From: Cellulomonas edaphi
Lineage (GTDB): Bacteria > Actinomycetota > Actinomycetes > Actinomycetales > Cellulomonadaceae
Reading direction: 5' to 3'
Length of the DNA stretch: 64,000 bases
Assembly: GCF_030362815.1 (NCBI RefSeq)
Contig: NZ_JAUCGR010000001.1
Location: forward strand, 52,014 to 116,013
Shown here: one piece after another, positions 24,964 through 33,763 of the stretch
Layout of the letters: every line of letters starts with the position of its first letter
How positions within the stretch are numbered: position 1 is the stretch's first letter
Position numbers and translations under genes: made by a program
Notes under the pieces: generated by a model
Told to the model about the DNA's origin: nothing
Database searches by the model: none
What the model saw: only the letters and a program-made list of their open reading frames with translations

Positions 24964-25692
24964 GTGGCAGACCTGCTCCTGCTGACTCCGGTCCCGGGCG
25001 GATCCGCACAGGTGCTGCCCGCGCTCGGGCTGCTGTCGCACCGTGTGCGGGTGCTCCCGGTGGAGCCGTCCGCGCTCGTGGACGCCCCGGACTCCGACAT
25101 CGTCGTGCTCGACGCGCGCCGCGACCTCGTCACCGCGCGCACCACCTGTCGCCTGCTGCGCGCGACGGGCCTGACCGTCCCGCTCGTCCTGGTGCTCACG
25201 GAGGGCGGGCTCACGGTCGTCACGGCCGAGTGGGGCGTCGACGACATCGTGCTCGAGTCGGCAGGCCCAGCCGAGGTGGAGACCCGGTTCCGGCTCGTGA
25301 TGGAGCGGGCGGCCACCTCGTCGTACGACGACGCGCCGCAGGAGATCAGCTCCGGCGAGCTGACCATCGACGCGGGCGGCTACACGGCCCGGCTGCGCGG
25401 CCGCCCCCTCGACCTGACGTACAAGGAGTTCGAGCTCCTCAAGTACCTGGTGCAGCACCCCGGCCGCGTCTTCACGCGCGCCCAGCTGCTGCAGGAGGTG
25501 TGGGGCTACGACTACTACGGGGGCACGCGCACGGTGGACGTCCACGTGCGGCGCCTGCGCGCCAAGCTGGGACCCGAGCACGAGCAGCTCATCGGCACGG
25601 TGCGGAACGTCGGCTACCGGTTCGACCCGCCCAAGGACCGCCGCGGGGCGGTCGACGACCGCGACCAGGTGCACGAGCCGGCCGACGCCTGA
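24964..25692 (+). CDS. glnR: GlnR-type orphan response regulator (nitrogen control)
   Basis: The 242-residue protein aligns along its length with actinobacterial GlnR: an atypical receiver ([38 protein letters not shown]) and an OmpR-type winged helix ([57 protein letters not shown]). GlnR controls ammonium and nitrate assimilation genes and works without a cognate kinase; the receiver lacks a complete phosphorylation pocket. AGGGAGG precedes GTG 24964 by about 8 nt. It is followed 47 nt later by nhaA on the same strand. Confidence 0.93.
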   Translation: MADLLLLTPVPGGSAQVLPALGLLSHRVRVLPVEPSALVDAPDSDIVVLDARRDLVTARTTCRLLRATGLTVPLVLVLTEGGLTVVTAEWGVDDIVLESAGPAEVETRFRLVMERAATSSYDDAPQEISSGELTIDAGGYTARLRGRPLDLTYKEFELLKYLVQHPGRVFTRAQLLQEVWGYDYYGGTRTVDVHVRRLRAKLGPEHEQLIGTVRNVGYRFDPPKDRRGAVDDRDQVHEPADA

Positions 25693-25739
25693 CCCGCGCC
25701 ACCGCGCCCGGCATCAGGCACGACCCCGAGGAGGTCCGG

Positions 25740-26999
25740 GTGCGCGACCGTGTCGCCAGCCTGTTCGCGACGCTCAGCCCCGGCGGCGAGCGCAACCTCA
25801 TGGACACGCTGCGCCAGGAGCGCACGGGCGGCGTCCTGCTCCTGGTCGGCACGGCGGTGGCCCTTCTGTGGGCCAACCTCGACCCGGACGGCTACGCCGC
25901 GGTCTCCGGCGCGGTCGTCGGCCCCGAGGCGCTGCACCTCGACCTGACGCTCGCCGCGTGGGCGACCGACGGCCTGCTCGCCATCTTCTTCTTCGTCATC
26001 GGCCTCGAGCTCAAGCGCGAGATCGTCGCCGGGGAGCTGCGCAACCTGAGCACGGCCGTCGTGCCGATCGTCGCCGCGGTGGGCGGGATGGTGGTCCCGG
26101 CCACGCTCTACGTGCTGGTCAACCTGCAGCCCGGCGGCGATCTGGCCGGGTGGGCGGTGCCGACCGCGACCGACATCGCGTTCGCGGTCTCCGTCCTCGC
26201 GGTGGTGGGCCGTCGCCTGCCCAACGCCCTGCGCGCCTTCCTGCTCACGCTCGCCGTGGTCGACGACCTGCTGGCGATCATCGTCATCGCGGTCTTCTTC
26301 ACCGACTCCATCAGCGTGGGGCCCCTAGCGGCGGGGCTCGGCACCGTGGTCGTGTTCGGCGCGGTGATCCGGCGTGGCTGGGTGAGCCCGTGGCTGCTGG
26401 TTCCCCTGGGCGTGACGGCCTGGGCCTTCGTGCACGCCTCGGGCGTGCACGCGACCATCGCGGGCGTACTGCTGGGGCTCGTCGTGCCGGCGACCGCCGC
26501 CGCCACCCAGCGGGCTCTGCGGACGGACCACCCGCCCGAGCGGTCGCTCGCGGAGTCGATGGAGCACCGCTGGCGGCCCGTCTCGGCCGGGTTCGCCGTC
26601 CCCGTCTTCGCGGTGTTCGCCGCCGGGGTGACGTTCAGCGCAGGCGTCGTCGCGGACGCGGTGCGCGACCCCGTGGCGCAGGGCGTCGCGGTGGGCCTCG
26701 TGGTCGGCAAGCCGCTGGGGATCGTCGCCGCGACGCTGCTCGTGGCCCGGTTCACGCACGCGACGCTGGCGCCCGGCCTTGGCTGGGCCGACGTGGTCGC
26801 CGTCGGGCTCGTCGGAGGGATCGGGTTCACCGTCTCGCTGCTCGTCGGCGAGCTCGCGTTCGGTGACGGCAGCCCGCACGACGAGCACATCGTCATGGCC
26901 GTGCTGCTCGCCTCGCTGGTCGCCGCGGTGCTCGGCGGGGTCGCGCTCTGGCAGCGCGACCGGCACCACGGCGCACTCGCCGACGCCAGGACCCGGTAG
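25740..26999 (+). CDS. nhaA: Na+/H+ antiporter NhaA
   Basis: The 419-residue protein has about 12 transmembrane helices and the NhaA signatures: PTATDIAFAVSVLA (Asp equivalent to E. coli D133), LAVVDDLLAIIVIAVFF (the D163-D164 pair) and VGGIGFTVSLLVGELAF. It exchanges internal Na+ for external H+ and supports pH and salt homeostasis. GTG 25740 has GAGGAGG 5 nt upstream. The TAG stop also begins a -10-like TAGGTT for the next gene. Confidence 0.95.
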   Translation: MRDRVASLFATLSPGGERNLMDTLRQERTGGVLLLVGTAVALLWANLDPDGYAAVSGAVVGPEALHLDLTLAAWATDGLLAIFFFVIGLELKREIVAGELRNLSTAVVPIVAAVGGMVVPATLYVLVNLQPGGDLAGWAVPTATDIAFAVSVLAVVGRRLPNALRAFLLTLAVVDDLLAIIVIAVFFTDSISVGPLAAGLGTVVVFGAVIRRGWVSPWLLVPLGVTAWAFVHASGVHATIAGVLLGLVVPATAAATQRALRTDHPPERSLAESMEHRWRPVSAGFAVPVFAVFAAGVTFSAGVVADAVRDPVAQGVAVGLVVGKPLGIVAATLLVARFTHATLAPGLGWADVVAVGLVGGIGFTVSLLVGELAFGDGSPHDEHIVMAVLLASLVAAVLGGVALWQRDRHHGALADARTR

Positions 27000-27010
27000 G
27001 TTCTGCATCG

Positions 27011-27943
27011 ATGATGAGCACGGTCGACTCCGCCACGCTGCTGCTCGACGGCCCCTGGCAGCATCGGTTCGTCGCCGCCAACGGCGCGCGCTTCCACGTC
27101 GCCGTCGCCGGTCCCGACGAGCGCGACGCCCCGCTCGTGGTGCTGCTGCACGGCGTGCCCGAGTTCTGGTGGGCGTGGCGCCAGCAGATCCCGGTCCTCG
27201 CCGACGCCGGCTACCGCGTCGCCGCGATGGACGTGCGCGGCACCGGCGGCTCCGACAAGCCGCCCCAGGGCTACGACGTGCCGACGCTGACCAACGACGT
27301 CGCGGGCGTGATCAGGTCGCTGGGCGCCTCCGAGGCGGTCGTCGTCGGCTCCGGCACCGGCGGCGAGATCGCCTGGGCCATGGGCGCGCTGCACCCCGAC
27401 GTCACGTCGGCCGTCGCCGCGCTCGCCGCGCCGCACCCGCTCGACGTGCGCGCCAACCCGCTCGCCTCGCTGCGCGCGCGCGGCCTGCGGAGGCTCACCG
27501 CGGTGCAGCTGCCGTCCGCGCCCGAGCGCGCCATGACGCAGGGCGACCTCGTGGACAGGCTGCTCACCGAGTGGGGCGGGGGCGCCGCCTGGGCGGACGC
27601 GGAGACGCGCGAGGTCTACCGCGGGGCCGCCCGGGTCCCGTTCGCGGCGCACAGCCAGCTCGAGCAGCTGCGCTGGCTGCTGCGGTCCGTGCCACGCCTG
27701 GACGGCCGGCGCTACGCGGCGGCGCTCGAGGGCGCGACGCCCCGACCTGCGCTCCAGATCCACGGCGGTCGCGACGGCCTGCGCCCGGCGGCACGCGCGA
27801 CACTGACGCGTGCGACCGCCGCCAAGGTGGCGAGCGCGTACCGGTACGAGCTGCTCCCCGCCGCGGGCCACTTCCCCGCCGAGCAGGCCCCCGACCACGT
27901 CAACGACGTGCTGCTGGACTGGCTGGCGACCGTCACGGCGTGA
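27011..27943 (+). CDS. Alpha/beta hydrolase, epoxide-hydrolase-like, with altered nucleophile elbow
   Basis: The 310-residue protein has the epoxide hydrolase/haloalkane dehalogenase layout: LLHGVPEFWWAWRQQIPVLADAGYRVAAMDVRGTGGSDKP, a cap domain (about 130-215), an acid region LQIHGGRDGLRP and GHFPAEQAPDHV with the His. At the nucleophile elbow the usual GHDWGG is GSGTGG (VVVGSGTGGEIAW), so the Asp nucleophile is replaced by Gly. It may be inactive, non-hydrolytic, or use another residue. TAGGTT lies 8 nt before ATG 27011 and shares its TAG with the nhaA stop. Confidence 0.82.
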   Translation: MMSTVDSATLLLDGPWQHRFVAANGARFHVAVAGPDERDAPLVVLLHGVPEFWWAWRQQIPVLADAGYRVAAMDVRGTGGSDKPPQGYDVPTLTNDVAGVIRSLGASEAVVVGSGTGGEIAWAMGALHPDVTSAVAALAAPHPLDVRANPLASLRARGLRRLTAVQLPSAPERAMTQGDLVDRLLTEWGGGAAWADAETREVYRGAARVPFAAHSQLEQLRWLLRSVPRLDGRRYAAALEGATPRPALQIHGGRDGLRPAARATLTRATAAKVASAYRYELLPAAGHFPAEQAPDHVNDVLLDWLATVTA

Positions 27944-27974
27944 GCATCACCGCCTCAGCAGCACGGCCTGAGCA

Positions 27975-28667
27975 TCACCCCTTGAGCATCGCCGCCGCGC
28001 GCACAGGGTCGTTCTCGCCGATCCCGGCGGACGGGCACAACCGGGCGACCGGGCACGCGCCGCACGCCGGCTTGCGCGCGAAGCACGTGCGCCGCCCGTG
28101 GAAGATCAGCCGGTGCGAGGCCATGGTCCAGTCGCGCCGAGGGAGCAGCGCGCACAGGTCGCGCTCGACCACCAGCGGGTCGTCGCTCGACGTGAGACCC
28201 AGCCGGGCCGACAGCCGCATCACGTGGGTGTCCGTGGTGATGCCGGGAACCCCGAACGCGTTGCCCAGCACGACGTTCGCCGTCTTGCGGCCGACGCCCG
28301 GCAGCAGGACCAGGTCCGCGAGCCTCCCCGGCACCTGACCACCGTGCTCAGCGACGAGCGCCGCGGAGAGCCCCTGCACCGCGCGGGCCTTGGCCCGGAA
28401 GAAGCCGGTGGGCCGGAGGATCTCCTCGAGCACCTCCGGATCCGCCGCCGCGAGCGCCGCGGCGTCGGGGTACCGCGCGAACAGCACGGGGGTGGTGAGG
28501 TTCACGCGCACGTCCGTGGTCTGCGCCGACAGGACGGTCGCGACCAGCAGCTCGAACGGGTTGCGGAAGTCCAGCTCGCAGTGCGCGTCGGGATAGCGCT
28601 CGGCGAGCAGCCGGTCGATCCGTCGTGCACGACGCGTGCGGGCCAGGTCGGTCTCGTCGAGCATCAC
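27975..28667 (-). CDS. nth: Endonuclease III
   Basis: The 230-residue protein has the complete Nth layout: helix-hairpin-helix LVLLPGVGRKTANVVL with the catalytic Lys, TDTHVMRLSARLG with the catalytic Asp, and the 4Fe-4S ligands CFARKPACGACPVARLC (C-x6-C-x2-C-x5-C). It removes oxidised pyrimidines and cuts at abasic sites. The GTG start at 28667 is set by TAGGCT 6 nt upstream. It is part of the nth-crp-whiB-PBP region also seen in mycobacteria. Confidence 0.96.
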   Translation of the reverse strand: MMLDETDLARTRRARRIDRLLAERYPDAHCELDFRNPFELLVATVLSAQTTDVRVNLTTPVLFARYPDAAALAAADPEVLEEILRPTGFFRAKARAVQGLSAALVAEHGGQVPGRLADLVLLPGVGRKTANVVLGNAFGVPGITTDTHVMRLSARLGLTSSDDPLVVERDLCALLPRRDWTMASHRLIFHGRRTCFARKPACGACPVARLCPSAGIGENDPVRAAAMLKG

Positions 28668-28738
28668 CCGGGCAGCCTAAGACCGGCCGCCCACATTGCT
28701 CCCCCCGAGTGATGTCACTGGTCACGGCACCGAAACCC

Positions 28739-28765
28739 TCAAGTCGCGGCCCGGAGTGTCCGAAT
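28739..28765 (+). promoter_or_regulatory. Sigma-28/WhiG-like promoter candidate
   Basis: TCAAG (28739-28743), a 15-nt spacer and TCCGAAT (28759-28765) resemble the FliA/WhiG consensus TAAAG-N15-GCCGATA. It lies 29 nt before the start of the RsiG-like gene. Confidence 0.35.
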
Positions 28766-28794
28766 CATCAGGCATCACCCCGGAGGAACAGCAC

Positions 28795-29211
28795 ATGACG
28801 TCATCTGTCGAGCAGCGGGTCCGCGACCTGCGCCTCGACCGTCGAGCCCTGCGCGCCGAGCAGGCTCGCGTCGGGTGGTGGCGACGCCTCGTGCGGGCGC
28901 GCATGGACCTCGCGGTGGCCAGTGCCACGCAGCCGCAGCCGCTCGGTGAGGGCGTCGCCTTCCAGCTCCCCGTGCCGGTGGGCGTCGACGTGCCGCGCCC
29001 GAGCGAGCTGGGCGAGATCCTCGCAGGCGTGGACCCCCAGGCGGAGGTCGGACGTCTCGACGAGCTGCGCGCCCTGGACGCTCAGCTGGCCCGGTACGAG
29101 GACGGCGTCCGCGACGCCCTGGGCGCCGCCACGGAGCGGCTCATCGCCCGGCTCGCCGCCGATCCGCTCGCGACGACCGCCTGGATGCGCGAGCCGCTCA
29201 GCCGCGGCTGA
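28795..29211 (+). CDS. RsiG-like helical protein (possible anti-sigma factor)
   Basis: The 138-residue protein is almost all helical: VEQRVRDLRLDRRALRAEQARVGWWRRLVRARMDLAVA, then a Pro-rich turn, then LGEILAGVDPQAEVGRLDELRALDAQLARYEDGVRDALGAATERLIARL. Helix 1 resembles RsiG, the c-di-GMP-binding anti-sigma factor of WhiG, in the register E(X)3S(X)2R(X)3Q(X)3D, but here the matching residues are Gln, Gly, Arg, Arg, Asp, so ligand binding is doubtful. ATG 28795 has GGAGGA upstream and is preferred over an upstream in-frame ATG. The sigma-28-like promoter fits such a role. The assignment is tentative. Confidence 0.55.
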   Translation: MTSSVEQRVRDLRLDRRALRAEQARVGWWRRLVRARMDLAVASATQPQPLGEGVAFQLPVPVGVDVPRPSELGEILAGVDPQAEVGRLDELRALDAQLARYEDGVRDALGAATERLIARLAADPLATTAWMREPLSRG

Positions 29212-29360
29212 TGCCCGGATGGGGCACACTTGACCTGGACGTCCCGCTGACCAGCGGGAGCCCGCGATTCACGAGGACACCGCCCCGGCCGATCACCGGC
29301 CACGAGCGGCCGGTGAGGACGCCGCCACGCGAGTGTGCGGCCGGAGAGGTGAGGTTCATC

Positions 29361-30038
29361 GTGGAAGACGACATCGCGCTGTCGGCACCCCTGTTCGCCG
29401 GGCTCGAGCACGACGCCTCGGCGACCCTGGTCGCGACGATGACGCCGTTGGAGCTGGCGCGTGGCGACGTGCTCTTCCACGAGGGCGAGCCGGGCGACCG
29501 GCTCTACGTCGTGCGCGAGGGCAAGATCAAGCTCGGCCGCCGGTCCAGCGACGGCCGCGAGAACCTCCTGGCGGTGCTCGGCCCCGGCGAGATGTTCGGC
29601 GAGCTGTCCCTGTTCGACCCGGGCCCCCGCACCGCGACGGCCACCGTCGTGGCCGACGCCGTGGTGCTCGAGCTCGGCCACACCGACCTCGTGCAGTGGC
29701 TGCAGGAGCGCCCCGCAGTGGCCCAGCAGCTGCTCCAGGCGCTCGCGCGCCGGCTGCGGCGCACCAACGAGGCGCTCGCCGACCTCGTGTTCTCCGACGT
29801 CCCCGGCCGCGTGGCCAAGGCACTCCTCGACCTGTCGACGCGGTTCGGCGAGACGGTCGACGAGGGCATCCGCGTGGCGCACGACCTCACGCAGGAGGAG
29901 CTGGCCCAGCTCGTGGGCGCGTCCCGCGAGACGGTCAACAAGGCGCTCGCCGACTTCGCCGCCCGCGGGTGGGTGCGGCGCGAGGGCCGCGCGGTGGTGC
30001 TGCTCGACGTCGACCGGCTGGAGCGCCGCGCGCGCTGA
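29361..30038 (+). CDS. crp: Crp/Fnr-family regulator, GlxR/Crp type
   Basis: The 225-residue protein has a cyclic-nucleotide domain (VLFHEGEPGDRLYVVREGKIKLGRRSSDGRENLL, and GEMFGELSLFDPGPRTATA with the phosphate-binding Glu and Arg) and a C-terminal winged helix (LTQEELAQLVGASRETVNKALADFAARGW). It is very close to GlxR of corynebacteria and Crp (Rv3676) of M. tuberculosis, global cAMP-responsive regulators. GTG 29361 is preceded by GAGGTGAGG. A 10-bp-stem terminator (30048-30070) follows. Confidence 0.94.
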   Translation: MEDDIALSAPLFAGLEHDASATLVATMTPLELARGDVLFHEGEPGDRLYVVREGKIKLGRRSSDGRENLLAVLGPGEMFGELSLFDPGPRTATATVVADAVVLELGHTDLVQWLQERPAVAQQLLQALARRLRRTNEALADLVFSDVPGRVAKALLDLSTRFGETVDEGIRVAHDLTQEELAQLVGASRETVNKALADFAARGWVRREGRAVVLLDVDRLERRAR

Positions 30039-30047
30039 GCGCGCCGT

Positions 30048-30070
30048 CGCGCCCGCCCGCGGCGGGCGCG
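30048..30070. terminator. Bidirectional terminator between crp and ridA
   Basis: CGCGCCCGCC (30048-30057) pairs perfectly with 30061-30070 around a 3-nt loop, between convergent stops. Confidence 0.7.
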
Positions 30071-30076
30071 GCAGCC

Positions 30077-30562
30077 TCAGCGGGTCTCGACGACGATCTC
30101 GACCTCGACCGGCGAGTCGAGGGGGAGCACCGCGACGCCGACGGCCGAGCGCGCGTGCACTCCGGCCGGGCCGAGGACGTCGTGCAGCAACATGCTGGCG
30201 CCGTTCACCACGCCGGGCTGGCCGGTGAAGGAGGGGTCGCTCGCGACGAAGCCGACCACCTTGACCACGCGGACCACGCGGTCGAGCGCGTCGACACCGG
30301 CGCCGGCCCCCTCGGCCTCGAGGAGGGTCGCCACCGCCGCGAGCGCGTTCAGAGCGGCGATCCGCGCGAGGGCCGTGGCCTCGTCGGCCGTCACACCGGC
30401 GCCCACCTTGCCGGTGATCGCGAGCGACCCGTCGACGAAGGGCAGCTGTCCGCTCGTGTGGATGAGCGACCCGGTGCGCACCGCGGGCACGTAGGCCGCG
30501 ACGGGCGCCGCGACGGGAGGCAGCGCGAGGCCGAGCTCGGCCAGCTGCGCGCGGGCCCCCAT
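30077..30562 (-). CDS. RidA-family protein
   Basis: The 161-residue protein is a YjgF/YER057c/UK114 member: SLIHTSGQLPFVDGSL, ARIAALNALAAVATLL and VGVAVLPLDSPVEVEIVVE. RidA hydrolyses reactive enamines and imines, but the catalytic Arg of classical RidA (in the RSAVGV region) must be checked against subfamilies. It matches the longer YjgF-like proteins found near crp in actinobacteria (Rv3678c type). Its ATG overlaps the DUF4177 stop (TGATG), so it is coupled. Confidence 0.9.
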   Translation of the reverse strand: MGARAQLAELGLALPPVAAPVAAYVPAVRTGSLIHTSGQLPFVDGSLAITGKVGAGVTADEATALARIAALNALAAVATLLEAEGAGAGVDALDRVVRVVKVVGFVASDPSFTGQPGVVNGASMLLHDVLGPAGVHARSAVGVAVLPLDSPVEVEIVVETR

Positions 30563-30723
30563 CAGTCCTGCTTGGGCCGCTTGAGGTAGGCGACGAGGCC
30601 GGCGTCGGGCCCCTGCACCACCTGGACGAGCTCCCAGCCGTCGGCGCCCCACTGGTCGAGGATCGCCTTGGTGGCGTGGATGATGAGCGGAATCGTCGCG
30701 TACTCCCACTGCTGCTGTGCCAT
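30562..30723 (-). CDS. Small DUF4177 protein
   Basis: This 53-residue protein begins MAQQQWEYATIPLIIHATKA and continues ILDQWGADGWELVQVV, the DUF4177 pattern (WEY near the start, NxxGxxGWELV-like later). TAGGGT lies exactly 6 nt before the ATG. It overlaps the ridA start by 1 nt. The same pair occurs in M. tuberculosis (Rv3678A and Rv3678c). Function is unknown. Confidence 0.88.
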   Translation of the reverse strand: MAQQQWEYATIPLIIHATKAILDQWGADGWELVQVVQGPDAGLVAYLKRPKQD

Positions 30724-30777
30724 GGGCGCCACCCTAGTGCCGCGCGGGGTCGGGCCACCGCACGGAACGAGGACGTC

Positions 30778-31068
30778 TCAGCGCGCGGCCACCAGCACGG
30801 CGTCGGGCGAGACCAGCTCCCCGCGCCACGAGCGCACCTCGGGCCTGCGCCGCAGCAGCGCGCGTCGCTCGCGCTCGGTCATGCCGCCCCACACGCCGAA
30901 GTCCATGCGGTTGTCGAGCGCGTCGGCCAGGCACTCGAGGCGGACCGGACAGGTCATGCACACCGCGCGCGCCTCGCGCTGCGCGGACCCCTCGACGAAC
31001 AGCGCGTCCGGGCTCACGTTGCCCTGGCCGCACGCCGCGGCCGCGGTCCAGTGGCCCTCGTGCGTCAT
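30778..31068 (-). CDS. whiB: WhiB-family Fe-S regulator, WhiB4-like by context
   Basis: The 96-residue protein has the WhiB layout: one Cys in AAAACGQGN, then CMTCPVRLEC (C-x2-C-x5-C), the turn GVWGG and a basic tail RERRALLRRRPEV. The four Cys bind a 4Fe-4S cluster and the protein works as a redox- or NO-responsive partner of sigma factors or as a DNA-binding protein. An upstream in-frame ATG (31092) exists, but ATG 31068 (MTHEGHW) follows GGGAGG at a proper distance. It is divergent from the PBP gene as whiB4-ponA2 are in mycobacteria. Confidence 0.93.
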   Translation of the reverse strand: MTHEGHWTAAAACGQGNVSPDALFVEGSAQREARAVCMTCPVRLECLADALDNRMDFGVWGGMTERERRALLRRRPEVRSWRGELVSPDAVLVAAR

Positions 31069-31294
31069 CCTTGCCTCCCCCTGCTCGGGCACCGGGTGCG
31101 TCCTTGTTGCACAGGCGCCCGCGCCACACGTGCTGGGAGGGACCGTATCTGCTGGTCAGGGGCCATGGCGAGACTCCGTTCGGGTCATATCGGTCCGTGG
31201 ACCAGATTCCCCCGTTCGGGGGCGACGGTGTGCAGGTCCGGTGCAGGTCGCCGGATCCGCGCGCCTGACGCGCGTACGTGACGGGACCCCCGAC

Positions 31295-31300
31295 TACCCT
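31295..31300 (+). promoter_or_regulatory. -10 of the leaderless PBP gene
   Basis: TACCCT is followed by exactly 6 nt (GACGGC) and ATG 31307, with no Shine-Dalgarno. Confidence 0.6.
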
Positions 31301-31306
31301 GACGGC

Positions 31307-33763
31307 ATGCCGAACCCTGCACGCGCCCGCGGTCGCAAGGTCAACGCCGGGCAGGCGTTGGCCCTGCTGCTCTCGTTCGTCCTCGTCGCAGCCGTCGGCG
31401 GCGTGCTCGCCGCGGGTCTCGTGCTGCCCGGCGCGGCCGTCGCGAACGGCGTCGCCGACATCACCACGGACGCGTTCGACGAGCTCCCCACCGAGCTCGA
31501 GGAGGGTGCGCTGCCGCAGAAGTCGTCGATCCTCGCGGCCGACGGCACCGTGATCGCGACGTTCTACGACCAGAACCGCGTCGTGGTGCCGCTCAAGGAC
31601 ATCGCACCGTCGCTGCGGGACGCGGTCGTCGCCACCGAGGACAAGCGGTTCTACGAGCACGCGGGCATCGACCCGGCGGGCATGCTGCGCGCCGCGGTGC
31701 GCAACCAGCTGGGCAGCGCCAAGGAGGGCGCGTCCACGCTCACGCAGCAGTACGTCAAGAACGTGCTCATCGAGGCGGCGCTCAACAAGGACACCGAGGC
31801 CGAGCGTCAGGCCGCGCTCAAGGAGGCGCGCAACGACGAGGGCTCGGACGGGTACGCCCGCAAGCTGCGCGAGGCCAAGCTCGCGATCTCGCTGGAGAAG
31901 AAGCTCTCCAAGGACGAGATCCTCGAGCGCTACCTCAACATCGCGCAGTTCGGCGTCTCGGTCTACGGCGTCGAGGCGGCGGCCCAGCACTACTTCAGCA
32001 AGCCCGCGAAGGACCTGACCTACCTCGAGTCGGCCACCATCGCGGGCATCACCCGCTCGCCCTCGGCCTGGGACCCCACGCGGTACCCCAAGGAGTCGCA
32101 GAACCGCCGCGACACCGTGCTCAAGCTCATGGAGCAGCAGAACTACATCACGCCTGCCGAGTACGAGAAGGGCGTCGCGACGCCGCTCAAGGACACCCTC
32201 AAGGTCCAGGAGCCCAAGCTCGGCTGCATGTCCGCGGGCGAGGCGATCCGCGGCTCGGGCTTCTTCTGCGACTACGTCACCAAGATCATCCGCAACAACA
32301 AGGCCTTCGGGAAGACGCAGGACGACCGTCTCGCGAAGCTCTACCGCGGCGGGCTGACCATCAAGACCACGCTGCTGCCCTCGGAGCAGAAGGCGGCCGA
32401 CAAGCAGGTCAAGAAGGGCGTCCCCACCAAGAACAAGTACGGCCTGGGGTCGTCGATCGTCGTGGTGGAGCCCGGCACCGGCAAGATCACCGCGATGGCG
32501 CAGAACCGCACGTACAACAGCACCAGCGAGCACGGCAAGACCGAGACCGCGGTGAACTGGAACACGGACAACAAGTACGGCGCCGCGAGCGGCTTCGCCA
32601 CGGGCTCGACCTTCAAGCCGTTCACGCTGCTGGAGTGGCTGCGTGAGGGCCACAGCCTGTACGAGAACGTCGACGCGCGAAAGCTCACGCTGCCGATGTC
32701 CGGCTTCAACGCGCCGTGCACCAACCTCGCCCCCGGCGACTACACGTTCAACAACTCCGAGGGCGGCAGCCTGCGGTTCATGAGCGTGCTCGACGCCACC
32801 AAGAACTCGGTCAACTCGGCCTACCTGCGCATGGCGTCCGAGGTCGACCTCTGCAAGGTGTTCGAGGGCGCCGAGAAGCTGGGCGTCCATCTCGGTTCCG
32901 CCGACGGCGGCCAGGTGCCGGTGCTTCCGTCCAACGTCATCGGCTCGGCGTCCGTCGCACCGCTGAGCATGGCCGGGGCCTTCGCGGCCTTCGCCTCGGG
33001 CGGCATCTACTGCACGCCGGTCGCCATCGCGAGCGTGACCGACGCGCAGGGCAAGAAGCTGCCGGTGCCGGACGCGGACTGCCACCGCGCCATCGAGAAG
33101 AAGTACGCCGACGCGATCAACTTCGCGCTCAGCCACGTGTGGGAGGGCACCGCCGCGAGCGTCGGCAAGCCCACGTACGCGGCCGCCGGCAAGACGGGCA
33201 CCACCTCCGGCAACGAGAACACGTGGTTCCTCGGCTACACGCCCGAGCGTGCCGCGGCCGTCTGGGTCGGCTACCCCAACGCGTCGTTCAAGCGCGTCAT
33301 GGACATCACGCTCAACGGGCAGTTCATCTCCCGCATGTACGGCTCCACGGTCGCCGCGCCCACGTGGAAGCGCACGATGGACGCCATCATGAAGGGCAAG
33401 GACGACCCGGGCTTCGACGCCGCCGGCAACGACGAGATCTACGGCAAGCGCGTCTACGTGCCCTACGTGGTCGGACGCGCTCAGGGCGACGCCGAGGCGA
33501 TCCTGCGCGGCGCCGGCTTCCGGGTGAACGTCGACTCCCAGCAGGTCGCCTCCGACAAGCCCAAGGGCACCGTCGCCGAGCAGACGCCGTCGGGCAGCGC
33601 ACCCGAGAACTCGGTCATCACGCTGCGGATCTCGGACGGCTCCAAGGTCGCGCCGCCGGACAGCGGCAACGACAACAAGGGCGGCAACGACGGCGGCGAC
33701 AAGGGTGGCGACACCAGCAAGCCTGGACCGGGCAAGGGTGGCGGCAAGGGGCGACGCGGCTGA
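31307..33763 (+). CDS. Bifunctional class A penicillin-binding protein with PASTA domain
   Basis: The 818-residue protein has a short cytosolic N-terminus, one transmembrane helix (about 15-42), a GT51 transglycosylase domain (about 70-270; catalytic Glu111 in VATEDKRFYEHAGID), a transpeptidase domain (about 340-690; nucleophile Ser434 in GSTFKPF, SVN in KNSVNSAYL, Lys629 in AGKTGTTSG), one PASTA domain (about 715-780) and a Gly/Lys-rich tail. It polymerises and cross-links peptidoglycan. The layout and the neighbours match PonA2 of mycobacteria. The start follows TACCCT by 6 nt (leaderless). The stop overlaps the metallophosphoesterase start (TGATG). Confidence 0.95.
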   Translation: MPNPARARGRKVNAGQALALLLSFVLVAAVGGVLAAGLVLPGAAVANGVADITTDAFDELPTELEEGALPQKSSILAADGTVIATFYDQNRVVVPLKDIAPSLRDAVVATEDKRFYEHAGIDPAGMLRAAVRNQLGSAKEGASTLTQQYVKNVLIEAALNKDTEAERQAALKEARNDEGSDGYARKLREAKLAISLEKKLSKDEILERYLNIAQFGVSVYGVEAAAQHYFSKPAKDLTYLESATIAGITRSPSAWDPTRYPKESQNRRDTVLKLMEQQNYITPAEYEKGVATPLKDTLKVQEPKLGCMSAGEAIRGSGFFCDYVTKIIRNNKAFGKTQDDRLAKLYRGGLTIKTTLLPSEQKAADKQVKKGVPTKNKYGLGSSIVVVEPGTGKITAMAQNRTYNSTSEHGKTETAVNWNTDNKYGAASGFATGSTFKPFTLLEWLREGHSLYENVDARKLTLPMSGFNAPCTNLAPGDYTFNNSEGGSLRFMSVLDATKNSVNSAYLRMASEVDLCKVFEGAEKLGVHLGSADGGQVPVLPSNVIGSASVAPLSMAGAFAAFASGGIYCTPVAIASVTDAQGKKLPVPDADCHRAIEKKYADAINFALSHVWEGTAASVGKPTYAAAGKTGTTSGNENTWFLGYTPERAAAVWVGYPNASFKRVMDITLNGQFISRMYGSTVAAPTWKRTMDAIMKGKDDPGFDAAGNDEIYGKRVYVPYVVGRAQGDAEAILRGAGFRVNVDSQQVASDKPKGTVAEQTPSGSAPENSVITLRISDGSKVAPPDSGNDNKGGNDGGDKGGDTSKPGPGKGGGKGRRG

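Noticed and set aside
30077..30709. Longer 210-residue RidA frame
   Set aside because: Its upstream part is the DUF4177 gene read in another frame; the family start and the TGATG overlap place ridA at 30562.
31093..31306. Crp-binding site between whiB and the PBP gene
   Set aside because: I found no convincing TGTGA-N6-TCACA match, only partial half-sites.
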